Below are positions 8,030 through 16,844 of a stretch of DNA of 37,098 bases, piece by piece. Position 1 is the first letter of the stretch. Each line of letters opens with the position of its first letter. Source of the stretch: Comamonadaceae bacterium (GTDB taxonomy: Bacteria; Pseudomonadota; Gammaproteobacteria; Burkholderiales; Burkholderiaceae_C); contig CANFWH010000022.1 in the NCBI GenBank assembly GCA_947450645.1, forward strand, positions 1 to 37,098, written 5' to 3'. Both the position numbers and the translations under genes were made by a program. The notes beneath the pieces were generated by a model, which ran no database searches, was not told the origin of the DNA, and saw nothing but the letters and a program-made list of their open reading frames with translations.

Positions 8030-9292
8030 TTAATTTGCTGCCATATGTTTGGCGCGCATCGGACGTAATACATACCAGGCCATAAGCGCAGCAATGGCAT
8101 TCATGATGCTGCCGACGATGAAGACGGCATGCCAGCTGCCTGTTGCAGCTGTTAAAACACTTGAGAGCGGCACAAGCAAGGAAGCTGTTCCTTTGGCTGT
8201 GTACAGCAAGCCTGCATTGCCAGCGGCGAACTTGGTGCCAAATGTGTCAGCACAAGTGGACGGAAAGAGGCTATAAATTTCGCCCCAAGCAAAGAACACG
8301 ATACCTGTAAGAATCACGAACGCCACTGGGTCTTGACCAAATTCATAGAGCGCTAGGATGCCGATGGCTTCTAGTGAAAACGCAATAAACATAGTTTTCT
8401 CGCGTCCAATTTGATCGGAAACCCAGCCAAAGAAAGGGCGTGTGAGACCATTGAGAACACGGTCAATCGCAAGTGCAAACGTAAGTGCAGGTAGCACCAA
8501 TCCCATGATGTTGACGGGGGTGTCACCAATCATGAAGTCCTTCGCGATAGGGCCTAACTGTGCAGTTGCCATTAAGCCGCCCGCAGCCACCATGACGAAC
8601 ATGATATACATCACCCAAAACACGGGTTGCTTAAGCAATTCCAGCGGCTGATAGTTCCGCTTAACTTGTTGCACTTTGATTTGATTAGCGACGCCCGCTT
8701 GCTTGGACAACTCTTCGGGCGCTCGCTTGAGCAAGAAGGAGAGTAAAAAAACCACTACGCCTTGCAAAATGCCAAAGTAGAGGAAAGCCATTTGATAGCC
8801 ATCAACTTTAATCATGGTCGAAATTGGGATGATGGTGAGAGCTGATCCTGCACCAAAACCAGCGGCAGTTAGGCCAGCAGCCAAACCACGACGATCAGGA
8901 AACCATTTGAGAGCATTGCCCACGCAAGTGCCGTAAACCGCACCAGCGCCAACACCACTGACAGCAGCTGCGAAATAGAGAAACGGTAGGCTATCAGCAT
9001 ACGAATTCATGACCCAGCCAATACCGCACAAAATACCACCGCCCATCACAACAGGGCGAGGCCCAAATTTATCAACCAAGTAGCCCTCAATTGGCACGAG
9101 CCAAGTTTCAGTAAGCACGAAGATGGTAAAGGCCACTTGAATTGCGGCGCGACTCCAGCCATATTTTTCAGAGATAGGGTTGACAAAAAGCGTCCATCCG
9201 TATTGCAAGTTGGCAATCATGGCCATGCAAACGATCCCCATTAAAAGTTGTAACCAGCGTGCGGAGCTGCTGGCGGTCGTAGTTGAACTCAT
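8030..9292 (-). CDS. MFS transporter, oxalate/formate antiporter (OFA) family
   Basis: Major facilitator permease of 420 residues with about 12 hydrophobic segments. The N-terminal half contains the motif A-like stretch YLVDKFGPRPVVMGGG after the second segment and GAGAVYGTCVGNALKWFPDRRGLAAGLTAAGFGAG, a pattern typical of the OFA group. The second half has the motif GWVSDQIGREK. OFA proteins exchange or import small carboxylates such as oxalate and formate; the substrate here cannot be assigned. AAGGA on the minus strand (9302-9306) lies about 9 bases before the ATG. It converges on the Liv-type operon and diverges from ftsH across about 220 bases that I could not resolve into promoters. Nothing suggests damage. 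Confidence 0.88.
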   Translation of the reverse strand: MSSTTTASSSARWLQLLMGIVCMAMIANLQYGWTLFVNPISEKYGWSRAAIQVAFTIFVLTETWLVPIEGYLVDKFGPRPVVMGGGILCGIGWVMNSYADSLPFLYFAAAVSGVGAGAVYGTCVGNALKWFPDRRGLAAGLTAAGFGAGSALTIIPISTMIKVDGYQMAFLYFGILQGVVVFLLSFLLKRAPEELSKQAGVANQIKVQQVKRNYQPLELLKQPVFWVMYIMFVMVAAGGLMATAQLGPIAKDFMIGDTPVNIMGLVLPALTFALAIDRVLNGLTRPFFGWVSDQIGREKTMFIAFSLEAIGILALYEFGQDPVAFVILTGIVFFAWGEIYSLFPSTCADTFGTKFAAGNAGLLYTAKGTASLLVPLSSVLTAATGSWHAVFIVGSIMNAIAALMAWYVLRPMRAKHMAAN

Positions 9293-9516
9293 AGTGTTAT
9301 GTTCCTTTGTGTATTTAAGTAAAGTCAGTGACCTGCGAACGATAGCGGAAAGTACGTAAATTGCATCTAGGGTTGTTACTAGTTTGTGTCACTTATGCGC
9401 AGCATGGTCAAATGTTTTTTTGCGTATTTTTATGGAAATTAACAAATTCGTCACCAGTTAAGTCTGAGTATGATTGAGTCCTTGCCAAATTTGCCCTATT
9501 CATTGGAGATTTCACC

Positions 9517-11544
9517 TTGTCCCAAGCCAGTAACCCGCCCAAAGATCCTCTAGATGGCTTGCCACCTAAGCGACCAAATAATCAAAATAACAATGGCAAC
9601 AACCAAGGCCCAGGCAATTGGTTTGCCAAGTTTGGTGTGTGGGTCGTTATTGCCTTGGTGCTGTCTGCCGTATTCAACAAGTTGGACATTAAAAATAATA
9701 CAACCTCTAACTACATCCCGTATTCAGATTTCTTGGATCAAGTGAAGTCTAAAAATGTGAAGCAGGTCATCATGCCTTCTGGGCAGGGCGGTAGCGACAT
9801 TGATGCAACGCTTCAAGACGGTAGCAAGATTCGGACAACGGGTACGCCGCTTGATCGTGGACTAGTGGGAGACCTCATTGCGAATGGCGTGAAGTTTGAC
9901 GTGCGTTCGCGTGAAGATACGCCATTCCTTTTGTCGTTGTTTATGAATTTTGGCCCTACGCTTTTGTTTTTAGGAATTTGGATCTATTTCGCTAAAAAAA
10001 TGCAAGGTGGTGGCGGTGGCGGCATCTTCGGATTTGGCAAATCCAAAGCCAAAATTTTAGACGTCGCAACCCAGCGCGTGACTTTTGCCGACGTCGCGGG
10101 TTGCGACGAAGCCAAAGAAGAGGTCAAAGAAGTCGTGGACTTCTTGACCGACCCTTCGCGCTTTGAAAAGCTAGGGGGCCGTATTCCACGTGGCCTCTTG
10201 ATGGTGGGTCCTCCTGGAACAGGTAAGACGCTGCTTGCAAAAAGTATTGCGGGCGAAGCCAACGTGCCGTTCTTTAGCATTAGTGGCTCTGACTTCGTTG
10301 AGATGTTCGTAGGTGTTGGCGCATCGCGTGTGCGCGATATGTTTGAGAATGCCAAACGCAATGCGCCATGCATTATTTTTATTGATGAGATTGATGCGGT
10401 TGGCCGTCAGCGTGGCGGTATGGGCGGCGGCGGACATGACGAGCGCGAGCAGACGCTAAATGCTTTACTGGTCGAAATGGACGGCTTTGAAACCAATAAA
10501 GGCGTGATCGTGATTGCGGCGACCAATCGTCCCGATGTACTTGATGCGGCACTCTTGCGTCCTGGCCGTTTTGATCGCCAGGTGTATGTCACGTTGCCCG
10601 ATATCCGTGGGCGCGAGCAAATTTTGGGTGTGCACATGCGCAAGATTCCGATTGGCGCAGACATTAATGCCAACGTGATTGCACGTGGAACGCCAGGCAT
10701 GAGCGGCGCAGATTTGGCCAACCTTTGCAATGAAGCGGCGCTGATGGCGGCACGGCGCGGCGCAGCGGTTGTGGGGATGGCGGATTTTGAGCGCGCCAAA
10801 GACAAAATCTTTATGGGCCCTGAGCGTAAGAGCATGGTGATGCCAGAAGCTGAGCGTAAAAATACGGCGTACCACGAAGCGGGTCATGCTTTGATTGGTA
10901 AGCTTTTGCCCAAGTGCGATCCTGTTCATAAGGTCACCATCATCCCGCGTGGACGTGCACTGGGTGTGACGTTTAGCTTGCCTGCGGAAGACCGCTACAG
11001 TCACGACCGCGAGTTCATGTTTAACCAAATCGCGATGTTGTTTGGTGGACGTATTGCGGAAGAAGTGTTCATGAACCAAATGACCACGGGTGCATCGAAC
11101 GACTTTGAACGCGCTACGCAAATGGCTCGTGATATGGTGATGAAGTACGGCATGAGTGACGCAATGGGGCCGATGGTCTATGCCGACCGCGAAGGCGAAT
11201 CCTTCTTAGGTCGTCAGTTTGCAGGCGCGACAGGCATTAGCCAAGAAACGTTGCAAAAAGTTGATCTAGAGGTGCGCCGCATCATCGACACCCAATACAA
11301 AATTGCGCGTGATTTGATTGAAGGCAATGCTGAAAAGATGCACGCAATGGCCAAGGCGCTTCTTGAGTGGGAAACCATTGATGCTGATCAAATTAACGAC
11401 ATCATGGCAGGCAAAGAGCCCAAAGCGCCTTTGGATTGGGCACCTCGCAAGCCCCTCGATCCTGTTCCGCCTGTGGTTGGTTTGCAAACACCACCGCCTC
11501 CGCAAGCCGCACCAGCTGCGACTCCCCAGCCATTTGCCTCGTAA
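9517..11544 (+). CDS. ftsH: ATP-dependent zinc metalloprotease FtsH
   Basis: Inner-membrane AAA+ protease that degrades unneeded or damaged membrane and cytosolic proteins; 675 residues. A TTG start is chosen: GGAGA lies 7 bases upstream, and no Met occurs before the first membrane segment (about 35-52). The order is a cytosolic Asn/Pro/Gly-rich leader (1-34), first membrane helix, periplasmic domain, second helix (about 143-160), Walker A GPPGTGKT (231-238), Walker B IIFIDEID (about 287-294), the second-region motif [19 protein letters not shown], and the zinc site HEAGH (453-457). A Pro-rich tail follows residue 640. The ftsH-folP-glmM order is conserved in proteobacteria; the usual upstream rlmE is absent here. 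HflK and HflC, which modulate FtsH, are encoded at 17983-20202. Confidence 0.98.
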   Translation: MSQASNPPKDPLDGLPPKRPNNQNNNGNNQGPGNWFAKFGVWVVIALVLSAVFNKLDIKNNTTSNYIPYSDFLDQVKSKNVKQVIMPSGQGGSDIDATLQDGSKIRTTGTPLDRGLVGDLIANGVKFDVRSREDTPFLLSLFMNFGPTLLFLGIWIYFAKKMQGGGGGGIFGFGKSKAKILDVATQRVTFADVAGCDEAKEEVKEVVDFLTDPSRFEKLGGRIPRGLLMVGPPGTGKTLLAKSIAGEANVPFFSISGSDFVEMFVGVGASRVRDMFENAKRNAPCIIFIDEIDAVGRQRGGMGGGGHDEREQTLNALLVEMDGFETNKGVIVIAATNRPDVLDAALLRPGRFDRQVYVTLPDIRGREQILGVHMRKIPIGADINANVIARGTPGMSGADLANLCNEAALMAARRGAAVVGMADFERAKDKIFMGPERKSMVMPEAERKNTAYHEAGHALIGKLLPKCDPVHKVTIIPRGRALGVTFSLPAEDRYSHDREFMFNQIAMLFGGRIAEEVFMNQMTTGASNDFERATQMARDMVMKYGMSDAMGPMVYADREGESFLGRQFAGATGISQETLQKVDLEVRRIIDTQYKIARDLIEGNAEKMHAMAKALLEWETIDADQINDIMAGKEPKAPLDWAPRKPLDPVPPVVGLQTPPPPQAAPAATPQPFAS

Positions 11545-11589
11545 GCCTCCATTTCATGTGGCTTGCAGGGCAGGGTATGGTTTAACAAC

Positions 11590-12447
11590 ATGATTTGGCA
11601 AACTAGCCGCTTCGCCATTGAGTTGGTTTTGCCCAAAATCATGGGCATTGTCAATCTCACCCCCGATTCGTTTTCGGATGGCGGCCAGCATGCAAGCGAG
11701 TCAGATGCGATTCGCTTTGCTGAACGACTTGTGGAAGACGGTGCTGAGATTCTTGATCTTGGCGCGGAATCCACCCGCCCTGGTAGCACGCCCGTGCCTG
11801 CGGGGGAAGAGCTGGCAAGGCTTGCGCCCGTGTTACGCGAAGTGCTGAAGTGGAACATCCCGATTTCGATTGATACCTATAAACCTATCGTGATGCAGAC
11901 AGCGCTAGATATGGGTGCGGACATCATCAACGATGTGTGGGCGTTGCGCCACGAGGGTGCAGTCGATGTAATTGCTAAACACAAAACTTGCGGCATCTGC
12001 ATCATGCATATGAGCGGAGAGCCGACCACCATGCAGCTTGCGCCGATGCGCTCTGATAGAGCGGGTGGTGTGGTGGTTACAGTGAAAGATTTTTTATCTG
12101 AACGCTCGCAGATATTGGCTAAAAGCAAGGTCGCAAAAAATCGTATCGTGTGGGATGTGGGCATTGGCTTTGGCAAGTCGCCTGAGCAAAATTTTGAATT
12201 GCTGGCGAAACAAGCTAGTTTTTTGCCCAGCGGCTATCCGCTTTTATGTGCATGGTCGCGTAAATCCAGTCTTGGAAAAATCATAGGGCATGACAAGGAT
12301 AATCTCGCCAGCGAGCGCGTCTTTGCAAGCGTTGCGGCGGCGGTACTGGCCGTTGAGCGTGGGGCACGGCTGGTGCGGGTTCATGACGTATTGGCGACGA
12401 AGCAAGCGCTACAAGTTTGGCTTGCTGCTAAGAAGCAATTTGATTAA
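11590..12447 (+). CDS. folP: Dihydropteroate synthase
   Basis: Condenses 6-hydroxymethyl-7,8-dihydropterin pyrophosphate with p-aminobenzoate in folate synthesis; target of sulfonamides. The ATG at 11590 gives 285 residues starting MIWQTSRFAIEL, which fits the family N-terminus; an in-frame TTG at 11563 would add nine residues of no family likeness. Motifs: MGIVNLTPDSFSDGG (pterin site and flexible loop), LGAESTRPGSTPVP (loop 2), NDVWALR, CIMHMSG, WDVGIGFGKSPEQN, and the C-terminal AWSRKSSLGKIIG. It follows ftsH by 45 bases and precedes glmM by 30, so the three are probably cotranscribed. Confidence 0.96.
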   Translation: MIWQTSRFAIELVLPKIMGIVNLTPDSFSDGGQHASESDAIRFAERLVEDGAEILDLGAESTRPGSTPVPAGEELARLAPVLREVLKWNIPISIDTYKPIVMQTALDMGADIINDVWALRHEGAVDVIAKHKTCGICIMHMSGEPTTMQLAPMRSDRAGGVVVTVKDFLSERSQILAKSKVAKNRIVWDVGIGFGKSPEQNFELLAKQASFLPSGYPLLCAWSRKSSLGKIIGHDKDNLASERVFASVAAAVLAVERGARLVRVHDVLATKQALQVWLAAKKQFD

Positions 12448-12477
12448 ATTGGTAAATAAAGATAACGAGACAAGAGC

Positions 12478-13806
12478 ATGAGTAAACGTCAATTTTTTGG
12501 GACCGATGGCATCCGCGGCACCGTCGGTATACATCCCATCACGCCTGACTTTGTGCTGCGCCTTGCGCATGCAGTAGGCCGCGTGCTCAAGCAAACTGAA
12601 GCTAGACCCGTCGTGGTGATTGGCAAAGATACACGTCTCTCGGGCTACATGCTAGAGAGCGCACTGGAGTCTGGCTTTAATTCTGCGGGTGTTGATGTGG
12701 TGCTACTCGGCCCTTTGCCTACACCTGGTGTGGCGTATTTGACCCGCGCTTTGCGGGCAAGTTTGGGCGTCGTGATTAGCGCCAGCCATAACGCTTACCC
12801 TGACAATGGCATTAAATTTTTTAGTGCACAAGGCACGAAGCTGGATGACGCATGGGAGTTGGCTGTGGAGGCCGAGGTGGCTCGCGAGCCACAGTGGGCG
12901 GACTCTGCAGCGATTGGTCGTGCCCGGCGTTTAGACGATGCGGCGGGACGTTATCTTGAGTTTTGCAAGTCCACATTTGATAGCGCACTAAGCCTCAAAG
13001 GGATGAAGATCGTGGTCGATGCGGCGCACGGTGCGGCATATCAAGTTGCGCCCAAAGTTTTTCACGAGCTAGGTGCGGAAGTGATTGCGATTGGCTGCGC
13101 ACCTGACGGTATCAATATCAACGAAGGTGTGGGCGCGACGCATCCCAAAGCGCTCATAGAGGCCGTGAAAGTGCATGACGCGCATTACGGCGTGGCGTTA
13201 GACGGCGACGCGGATCGCTTGCAAATGGTGAGTGCATGTGGCCGTTTGTTTAATGGCGATGAGTTGCTGTATTTGCTCGCACTAGACCGCATCCGCGCGG
13301 GCGAACGCGTAGAGGGTGTTGTTGGTACGCTCATGACCAATATGGCAATTGAAGTAGGTCTTAAGAAGCTAGGTGTGGAGTTGATTCGTGCCAAAGTGGG
13401 TGACAGGTATGTTCTAGAAGCCTTATCCAGTAAAGGCTGGCGCTTAGGTGGGGAAAGCTCAGGGCATATTTTGGTTCTCGACAAGCACAGTACGGGCGAT
13501 GGCTTGGTCAGCGCTTTGCAAGTCTTGCAAGCGGTGAATCGTCTTGGGCTATCAATGGCCGAAGTGCTGGCCGATGTGCCGCTTTTTCCGCAGACGATGT
13601 TGAATGTGAAAGTGAAGGAGGGATCAGATTGGCAGAGCAATGTGCCACTTCAAAAACTGATTAAAGAAGTCGAAGCGGAACTTGGCGATACAGGACGTGT
13701 TTTAATCCGCGCTAGCGGCACAGAGCCTGTGGTCCGTGTCATGGTAGAAGCCCTGGAAGCCCCGTTGGCTAAGGCTTTGGCGGAGAAGCTAGCTGCCACA
13801 CTTTAG
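12478..13806 (+). CDS. glmM: Phosphoglucosamine mutase
   Basis: Interconverts glucosamine-6-phosphate and glucosamine-1-phosphate on the path to UDP-N-acetylglucosamine, for peptidoglycan and lipopolysaccharide. The 442 residues have the N-terminal [12 protein letters not shown], the phosphoserine loop [12 protein letters not shown] with S103 as the phosphorylated residue, the metal loop DGDADR, the sugar-binding GGESSGHI, and the phosphate-binding [14 protein letters not shown]. Length and motifs are standard. It closes the ftsH-folP-glmM group. Its TAG stop overlaps by 3 bases the TAA stop of the convergent TauE/SafE gene, leaving no room for a separate terminator. Confidence 0.97.
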   Translation: MSKRQFFGTDGIRGTVGIHPITPDFVLRLAHAVGRVLKQTEARPVVVIGKDTRLSGYMLESALESGFNSAGVDVVLLGPLPTPGVAYLTRALRASLGVVISASHNAYPDNGIKFFSAQGTKLDDAWELAVEAEVAREPQWADSAAIGRARRLDDAAGRYLEFCKSTFDSALSLKGMKIVVDAAHGAAYQVAPKVFHELGAEVIAIGCAPDGININEGVGATHPKALIEAVKVHDAHYGVALDGDADRLQMVSACGRLFNGDELLYLLALDRIRAGERVEGVVGTLMTNMAIEVGLKKLGVELIRAKVGDRYVLEALSSKGWRLGGESSGHILVLDKHSTGDGLVSALQVLQAVNRLGLSMAEVLADVPLFPQTMLNVKVKEGSDWQSNVPLQKLIKEVEAELGDTGRVLIRASGTEPVVRVMVEALEAPLAKALAEKLAATL

Positions 13807-14615
13807 CCAGTAAGGCCTTTCCACAGCATATACGCGGCTTGTAGATAAAGTGCAAAAGCAAAGAAACGTTTGAGCAGTACAACATTCAGGTGATGCGCAA
13901 AGCGAACGCCGACGGGTGCCATGACGGAGCTAGCCGTTGCCAAAATCACAAGCGCAGGTAAATAGACAAAACCAAACGAGTGCGCTGGTAGACCAGTTTG
14001 TCCCCAGCCCGTATAGATAAAACCACAGGTGCTCATGATGGCAAGCGGCATACCAAACGCCGCGCTGGTGGCTATGGCGTTGTGAAGTGGGACGTTACGC
14101 GCCATCATATATGGTACGCTAATGAACGCACCGCCAGCCCCTAGCATGCCCGACACAAGACCAATGAAGACGCCCATGAGGCCTTGCTTTGCGGGGTTTG
14201 GCATGGTTTTTGTTGCGAGTGGTTTTTTGGCAGCCAGCATGTTGGTTGCGGAATAACAGATAAAGAGGCCAAAGAAGACGGCAAGCGCCTGACCTTTGAG
14301 GATATTGAAGAGTAGGGCGCTTGTGATTAGGCTGCCGAGCACAATGCCTGGCGTGATTGTTTTAAAAATATCCCACCGAATCGCACCGCGTTTTTGCTGT
14401 GCACGAACGTTGGAGATGGAGATAAAAACCACGGCAGACATAGCGGTGGCAATCGCCATCTTGACCGCCAAATCGGCGCTGACGCCGCGCTGGGTCAGGA
14501 TGTAGGTGATAAATGGTACGGTCATCATGCCGCCGCCAATGCCGAGCACGCCTGCTAAAAATCCTGTGAAGAGTCCAAGCGCCGCGAGTTCGGTAATGAG
14601 TAGAGGTTCAAGCAT
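13803..14615 (-). CDS. TauE/SafE family membrane permease
   Basis: Integral inner-membrane protein of 270 residues with about eight hydrophobic segments. Two repeats each carry a Gly-rich turn typical of this family: [18 protein letters not shown] (about 18-35) and [18 protein letters not shown] (about 152-169). Members export or import small anions such as sulfite, sulfoacetate or other organosulfonates; no neighbour indicates a substrate here. The gene starts about 25 bases after the 3' end of the 6S RNA gene and overlaps glmM tail to tail. It has a plain ATG start. Function beyond an anion transporter of this family is unknown. Confidence 0.88.
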   Translation of the reverse strand: MLEPLLITELAALGLFTGFLAGVLGIGGGMMTVPFITYILTQRGVSADLAVKMAIATAMSAVVFISISNVRAQQKRGAIRWDIFKTITPGIVLGSLITSALLFNILKGQALAVFFGLFICYSATNMLAAKKPLATKTMPNPAKQGLMGVFIGLVSGMLGAGGAFISVPYMMARNVPLHNAIATSAAFGMPLAIMSTCGFIYTGWGQTGLPAHSFGFVYLPALVILATASSVMAPVGVRFAHHLNVVLLKRFFAFALYLQAAYMLWKGLTG

Positions 14616-14639
14616 GAGTAGAAATGGCGGTAATCAAAA

Positions 14640-14825
14640 ATAGGTGTCTGCAAACAAACCCAAAGCCGCATTCCTGAACCAAAGGTTCAGGTCGACACAG
14701 TCAAACCTAGGTTGGGACACCCTAACGCGAGGGATATACACGCTGCTAGGTTTTATTCCATGTCTGGTGCTCAAAGAGCATTGGTTCAAGGAAATTTAGG
14801 ACTTTGGCGAATGGTCGCAGACGTT
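14640..14825 (-). ncRNA. ssrS: 6S RNA
   Basis: About 186 nt, read right to left. All 6S features are present. The closing stem pairs GTCTGC (14822-14817) with GCAGAC (14651-14646), and further in CCAAAG with CTTTGG. The 3' side of the central bubble holds the hallmark hairpin CCTGAACC-TTT-GGTTCAGG (14692-14674), followed by TGCGGC, as in the E. coli molecule. The apical arm closes with AAACCTAG/CTAGGTTT and CCCT/AGGG. 6S RNA mimics an open promoter and binds sigma-70 RNA polymerase, mainly in stationary phase. A T-run follows the 3' end. Ends are set by the closing stem and may be off by a few bases. Confidence 0.88.
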
Positions 14826-14829
14826 TTTG

Positions 14830-14835
14830 ATTCTA
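14830..14835 (-). promoter_or_regulatory. Candidate -10 box of the 6S RNA gene
   Basis: TAGAAT on the minus strand lies 5-7 bases before the predicted 5' end of 6S RNA and about 15 bases past the guaC stop codon. The -35 region, inside the guaC 3' end, has no good match to consensus. Confidence 0.45.
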
Positions 14836-14849
14836 GAGGATCACGCGCA

Positions 14850-15827
14850 TCACATTAGCAAATGTTCGCCTGCGTTGTCACCACCCAAAATCACGTAGTT
14901 CACTTTGCGAATATCCATGAGTTTTTTGCCACCCGAATAACTGATCGAGCTTTGCACGTCCTCTTCCATCTCACGTAGCGTTGCCGACAGCTTGCCTTTG
15001 ATGGGCTCAAGGATGCGTTTTCCTTCCACGTGTTTGTACTCACCTTTGTTGAAGTCGGAGGCGCTACCGTAATATTCTTTAAAGAGTTTGCCATCGACTT
15101 CTACGGTCTTGCCAGGTGATTCTTCGTGGCCTGCCAACATTGAGCCAATCATCACCATCGTTGCGCCAAAGCGAATCGATTTAGCAATGTCGCCGTGCTC
15201 ACGGATACCACCGTCGGCAATGATAGGCTTGGTCGCCACACGTGCGCACCACTTGAGCGCCGATAGTTGCCAGCCACCTGTGCCAAAACCTGTTTTCATT
15301 TTGGTGATGCAAACTTTGCCAGGACCAATGCCGACTTTTGTGGCGTCTGCGCCCCAGTTTTCAAGGTCGATGATGGCTTCGGGTGTGCCCACGTTGCCTG
15401 CAATCACAAAGGCGGCGGGGAGGTGTTTCTTTAAGTATTCGATCATCAACCTCACGCTATCGGCGTGGCCATGTGCGATATCAATGGTGATGTATTCGGG
15501 GCAAATTTTTTGCGCGACCATTTGGTCAACCGTGTCGTAATCGGCTTTTTTAACGCCCAGAGAAATCGATGCAAACACGCCTTTGCTTTGCATCGATTTG
15601 GTGAATTGGATGTTGTCCAAATCGAAACGATGCATCACGTAGAAGTAGCCATTTTTTGCCATCCATTCGCAAATGGATTCGTTCAAAACCGTCTTCATAT
15701 TGGCGGGTACAACAGGGATGCGGAAGCTACGGCCGCCTAGTTCAACACTGGCGTCACATTCGGAGCGGGATTCCACGCGGCATTTGCGCGGTAGGAGGAG
15801 GATGTTGTCGTAGTCAAAGATTTCCAT
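14850..15827 (-). CDS. guaC: GMP reductase, type 2 (GuaC2-like)
   Basis: NADPH-dependent reductive deamination of GMP to IMP, a purine salvage step. The ATG at 15827 gives 325 residues beginning [16 protein letters not shown]; a TTG 48 bases upstream would add 16 residues of no family likeness. Motifs: [50 protein letters not shown], and [18 protein letters not shown] with the catalytic C173, then [12 protein letters not shown] and GSMLAGHEE. The sequence and length are closer to the type 2 enzymes best known from Firmicutes than to the 347-residue E. coli type. It sits between zapA and the 6S gene. The upstream purine genes purA and the phosphoribosyltransferase lie elsewhere in the window. 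Confidence 0.93.
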   Translation of the reverse strand: MEIFDYDNILLLPRKCRVESRSECDASVELGGRSFRIPVVPANMKTVLNESICEWMAKNGYFYVMHRFDLDNIQFTKSMQSKGVFASISLGVKKADYDTVDQMVAQKICPEYITIDIAHGHADSVRLMIEYLKKHLPAAFVIAGNVGTPEAIIDLENWGADATKVGIGPGKVCITKMKTGFGTGGWQLSALKWCARVATKPIIADGGIREHGDIAKSIRFGATMVMIGSMLAGHEESPGKTVEVDGKLFKEYYGSASDFNKGEYKHVEGKRILEPIKGKLSATLREMEEDVQSSISYSGGKKLMDIRKVNYVILGGDNAGEHLLM

Positions 15828-15883
15828 GAGAGTTTGTGTCTCCAAGAGTTCAAAAGGAGTTGCACCTAGGTACAACAGCGATT

Positions 15884-15927
15884 GAGCGCTTGGACTTCAT
15901 AGAACTTCGAATGAAGTGCTTGGGCTC
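15884..15927 (-). other. Hairpin between zapA and guaC
   Basis: An inverted repeat ACTTCAT/ATGAAGT with a 10-base loop lies inside an outer GAGC/GCTC pair, separated by a duplicated CCAAGC. It has no T-run, so it could be a weak terminator or an mRNA processing or leader structure ahead of guaC. Confidence 0.3.
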
Positions 15928-15954
15928 GGTAGCGTATTTTAGACGATTGAAAGC

Positions 15955-16278
15955 TTACAAAAGCTGACCATCGCCAGCTAAGGCGTTATCAAGCTTGGCC
16001 ATTAATTGTGCGTAGTCGGGCATGATCGTCGCGTTAGCTTTTGGGGCTAATGCCGCAGACTCGGCACTTGTGGAAGCTCCGCTAGATAAACCTTGCGCGG
16101 CGATATTGAGAGCGGCTAACACAGCGATTCGATCTCGTGCTTTGATTTTTCCCGCATCACGAATTTGACACATTGCCGTATCCACTTTGGCGACGGCTTG
16201 GCGCAAGAGCGACTCGCCCTCAGTAGAGCTTGCCAGGATATAGCTTTGCCCCATGATTTGGACTTCGATTTGTTTCAT
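15955..16278 (-). CDS. zapA: Cell division protein ZapA
   Basis: Cytoplasmic FtsZ-ring-associated protein that bundles FtsZ filaments; 107 residues. The N-terminal KQIEVQIMGQSYILASSTEGESLLRQA matches the ZapA globular head, followed by a helix (KVDTAMCQIRDAGKIKARDRIAVLAALNIA) that makes the coiled-coil tetramer. The last 30 residues are low complexity. It starts 2 bases after the stop of the ZapB-like gene, so they form one unit. In many proteobacteria zapA directly precedes the 6S RNA gene; here guaC intervenes. Confidence 0.9.
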   Translation of the reverse strand: MKQIEVQIMGQSYILASSTEGESLLRQAVAKVDTAMCQIRDAGKIKARDRIAVLAALNIAAQGLSSGASTSAESAALAPKANATIMPDYAQLMAKLDNALAGDGQLL

Positions 16279-16280
16279 GT

Positions 16281-16493
16281 TTAAGTGGTCTCGTCTAATT
16301 CAGGTGCAGGCGTAGCAGGCAAACGTTGTAGCACAGCCTCCATGCGCAAGCTGGCAGCTTGTAAGCGTGACTGCAGGCTATCGCGCTCCGTTGTGAGATC
16401 ACTCACTTGTCGTTCGAGCAACGTCACGGTGCGGCGTGATTCTTCATGGCGAACCAGCAGGCGTTCAATTCGTTCAGTCAATGCGTCATTCAT
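16281..16493 (-). CDS. ZapB-like coiled-coil protein (TIGR02449-type)
   Basis: Small protein of 70 residues, almost entirely a predicted coiled coil (about 4-58) with heptad leucines: [41 protein letters not shown] is described here by its positions 6-47. The tail is Pro-rich. Small coiled-coil proteins of this kind sit upstream of zapA in beta- and gammaproteobacteria and are taken to be division-associated (ZapB-like). No ribosome site is visible before the ATG; a TAAAAT box 8-13 bases upstream suggests a very short leader. Function is by context and family only. Confidence 0.75.
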   Translation of the reverse strand: MNDALTERIERLLVRHEESRRTVTLLERQVSDLTTERDSLQSRLQAASLRMEAVLQRLPATPAPELDETT

Positions 16494-16500
16494 ACGCTGT

Positions 16501-16518
16501 ATTTTAGGGGACTAAAAT
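16501..16518. promoter_or_regulatory. Symmetric divergent promoter element between zapB-like gene and hfq
   Basis: A perfect inverted repeat ATTTTAG-GGGA-CTAAAAT lies in the 54-base gap between the two divergent genes. Each arm offers a TAAAAT -10-like box, one per strand: 16513-16518 for hfq and 16506-16501 for the zapB-like gene. No -35 box matches consensus well. It could also be an operator. Confidence 0.4.
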
Positions 16519-16547
16519 CAGAGTCTTTCATCAACACGGAGCATATC

Positions 16548-16844
16548 GTGAACAATACATCGCCAGCCACTCCCCATTCTCACAATCCGATTAGCAAAGG
16601 TCAGCTTTTGCAAGATCCATTTTTGAACCAATTGCGCAGAGAACATATTCCGTGTTCGGTGTATCTGGTCAATGGCATCAAACTGCAAGGCCAAATTGAA
16701 TCGTTTGACCAGTACGTTATTTTGCTGCGCAATACAGTGACGCAAATGGTCTACAAGCATGCGGTCTCCACCATCGTGCCAGGCCGTGCGGTCAATTTCC
16801 AAATTGAAGGCGTGAGTCCCGATCCGCAAGCCGTGCAAGCTTGA
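16548..16844 (+). CDS. hfq: RNA chaperone Hfq
   Basis: Hexameric Sm-like RNA-binding protein that pairs small RNAs with mRNAs. A GTG start at 16548 is chosen, with CGGAG at 16537-16541 six bases before it, giving 98 residues; the open frame extends upstream to 16446, but that part would overlap the zapB-like gene and does not look like Hfq. The core [42 protein letters not shown] (Sm1) and the Sm2 motif YKHAVSTI are standard. The first 15 residues ([15 protein letters not shown]) are a longer N-terminal arm than usual, and the C-terminal tail is short. It heads the hfq-hflX-hflK-hflC series and its stop overlaps the hflX start. Confidence 0.96.
   Translation: MNNTSPATPHSHNPISKGQLLQDPFLNQLRREHIPCSVYLVNGIKLQGQIESFDQYVILLRNTVTQMVYKHAVSTIVPGRAVNFQIEGVSPDPQAVQA

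Noticed and set aside
9481..9504. Heat-shock (sigma-32) promoter before ftsH
   Set aside because: CTTGCCA and CCCTATT look suggestive but are only about 6 bases apart, far too close for a sigma-32 promoter.
10465..11121. 218-residue open frame on the minus strand inside ftsH
   Set aside because: It lies fully within a certain gene in another frame, is rich in His, Arg and Cys as expected for a shadow, and shows no motif or ribosome site.
16446..16547. Longer hfq frame from the ATG at 16446
   Set aside because: It would run through the zapB-like gene; the added residues do not resemble Hfq and the GTG at 16548 has a good site.
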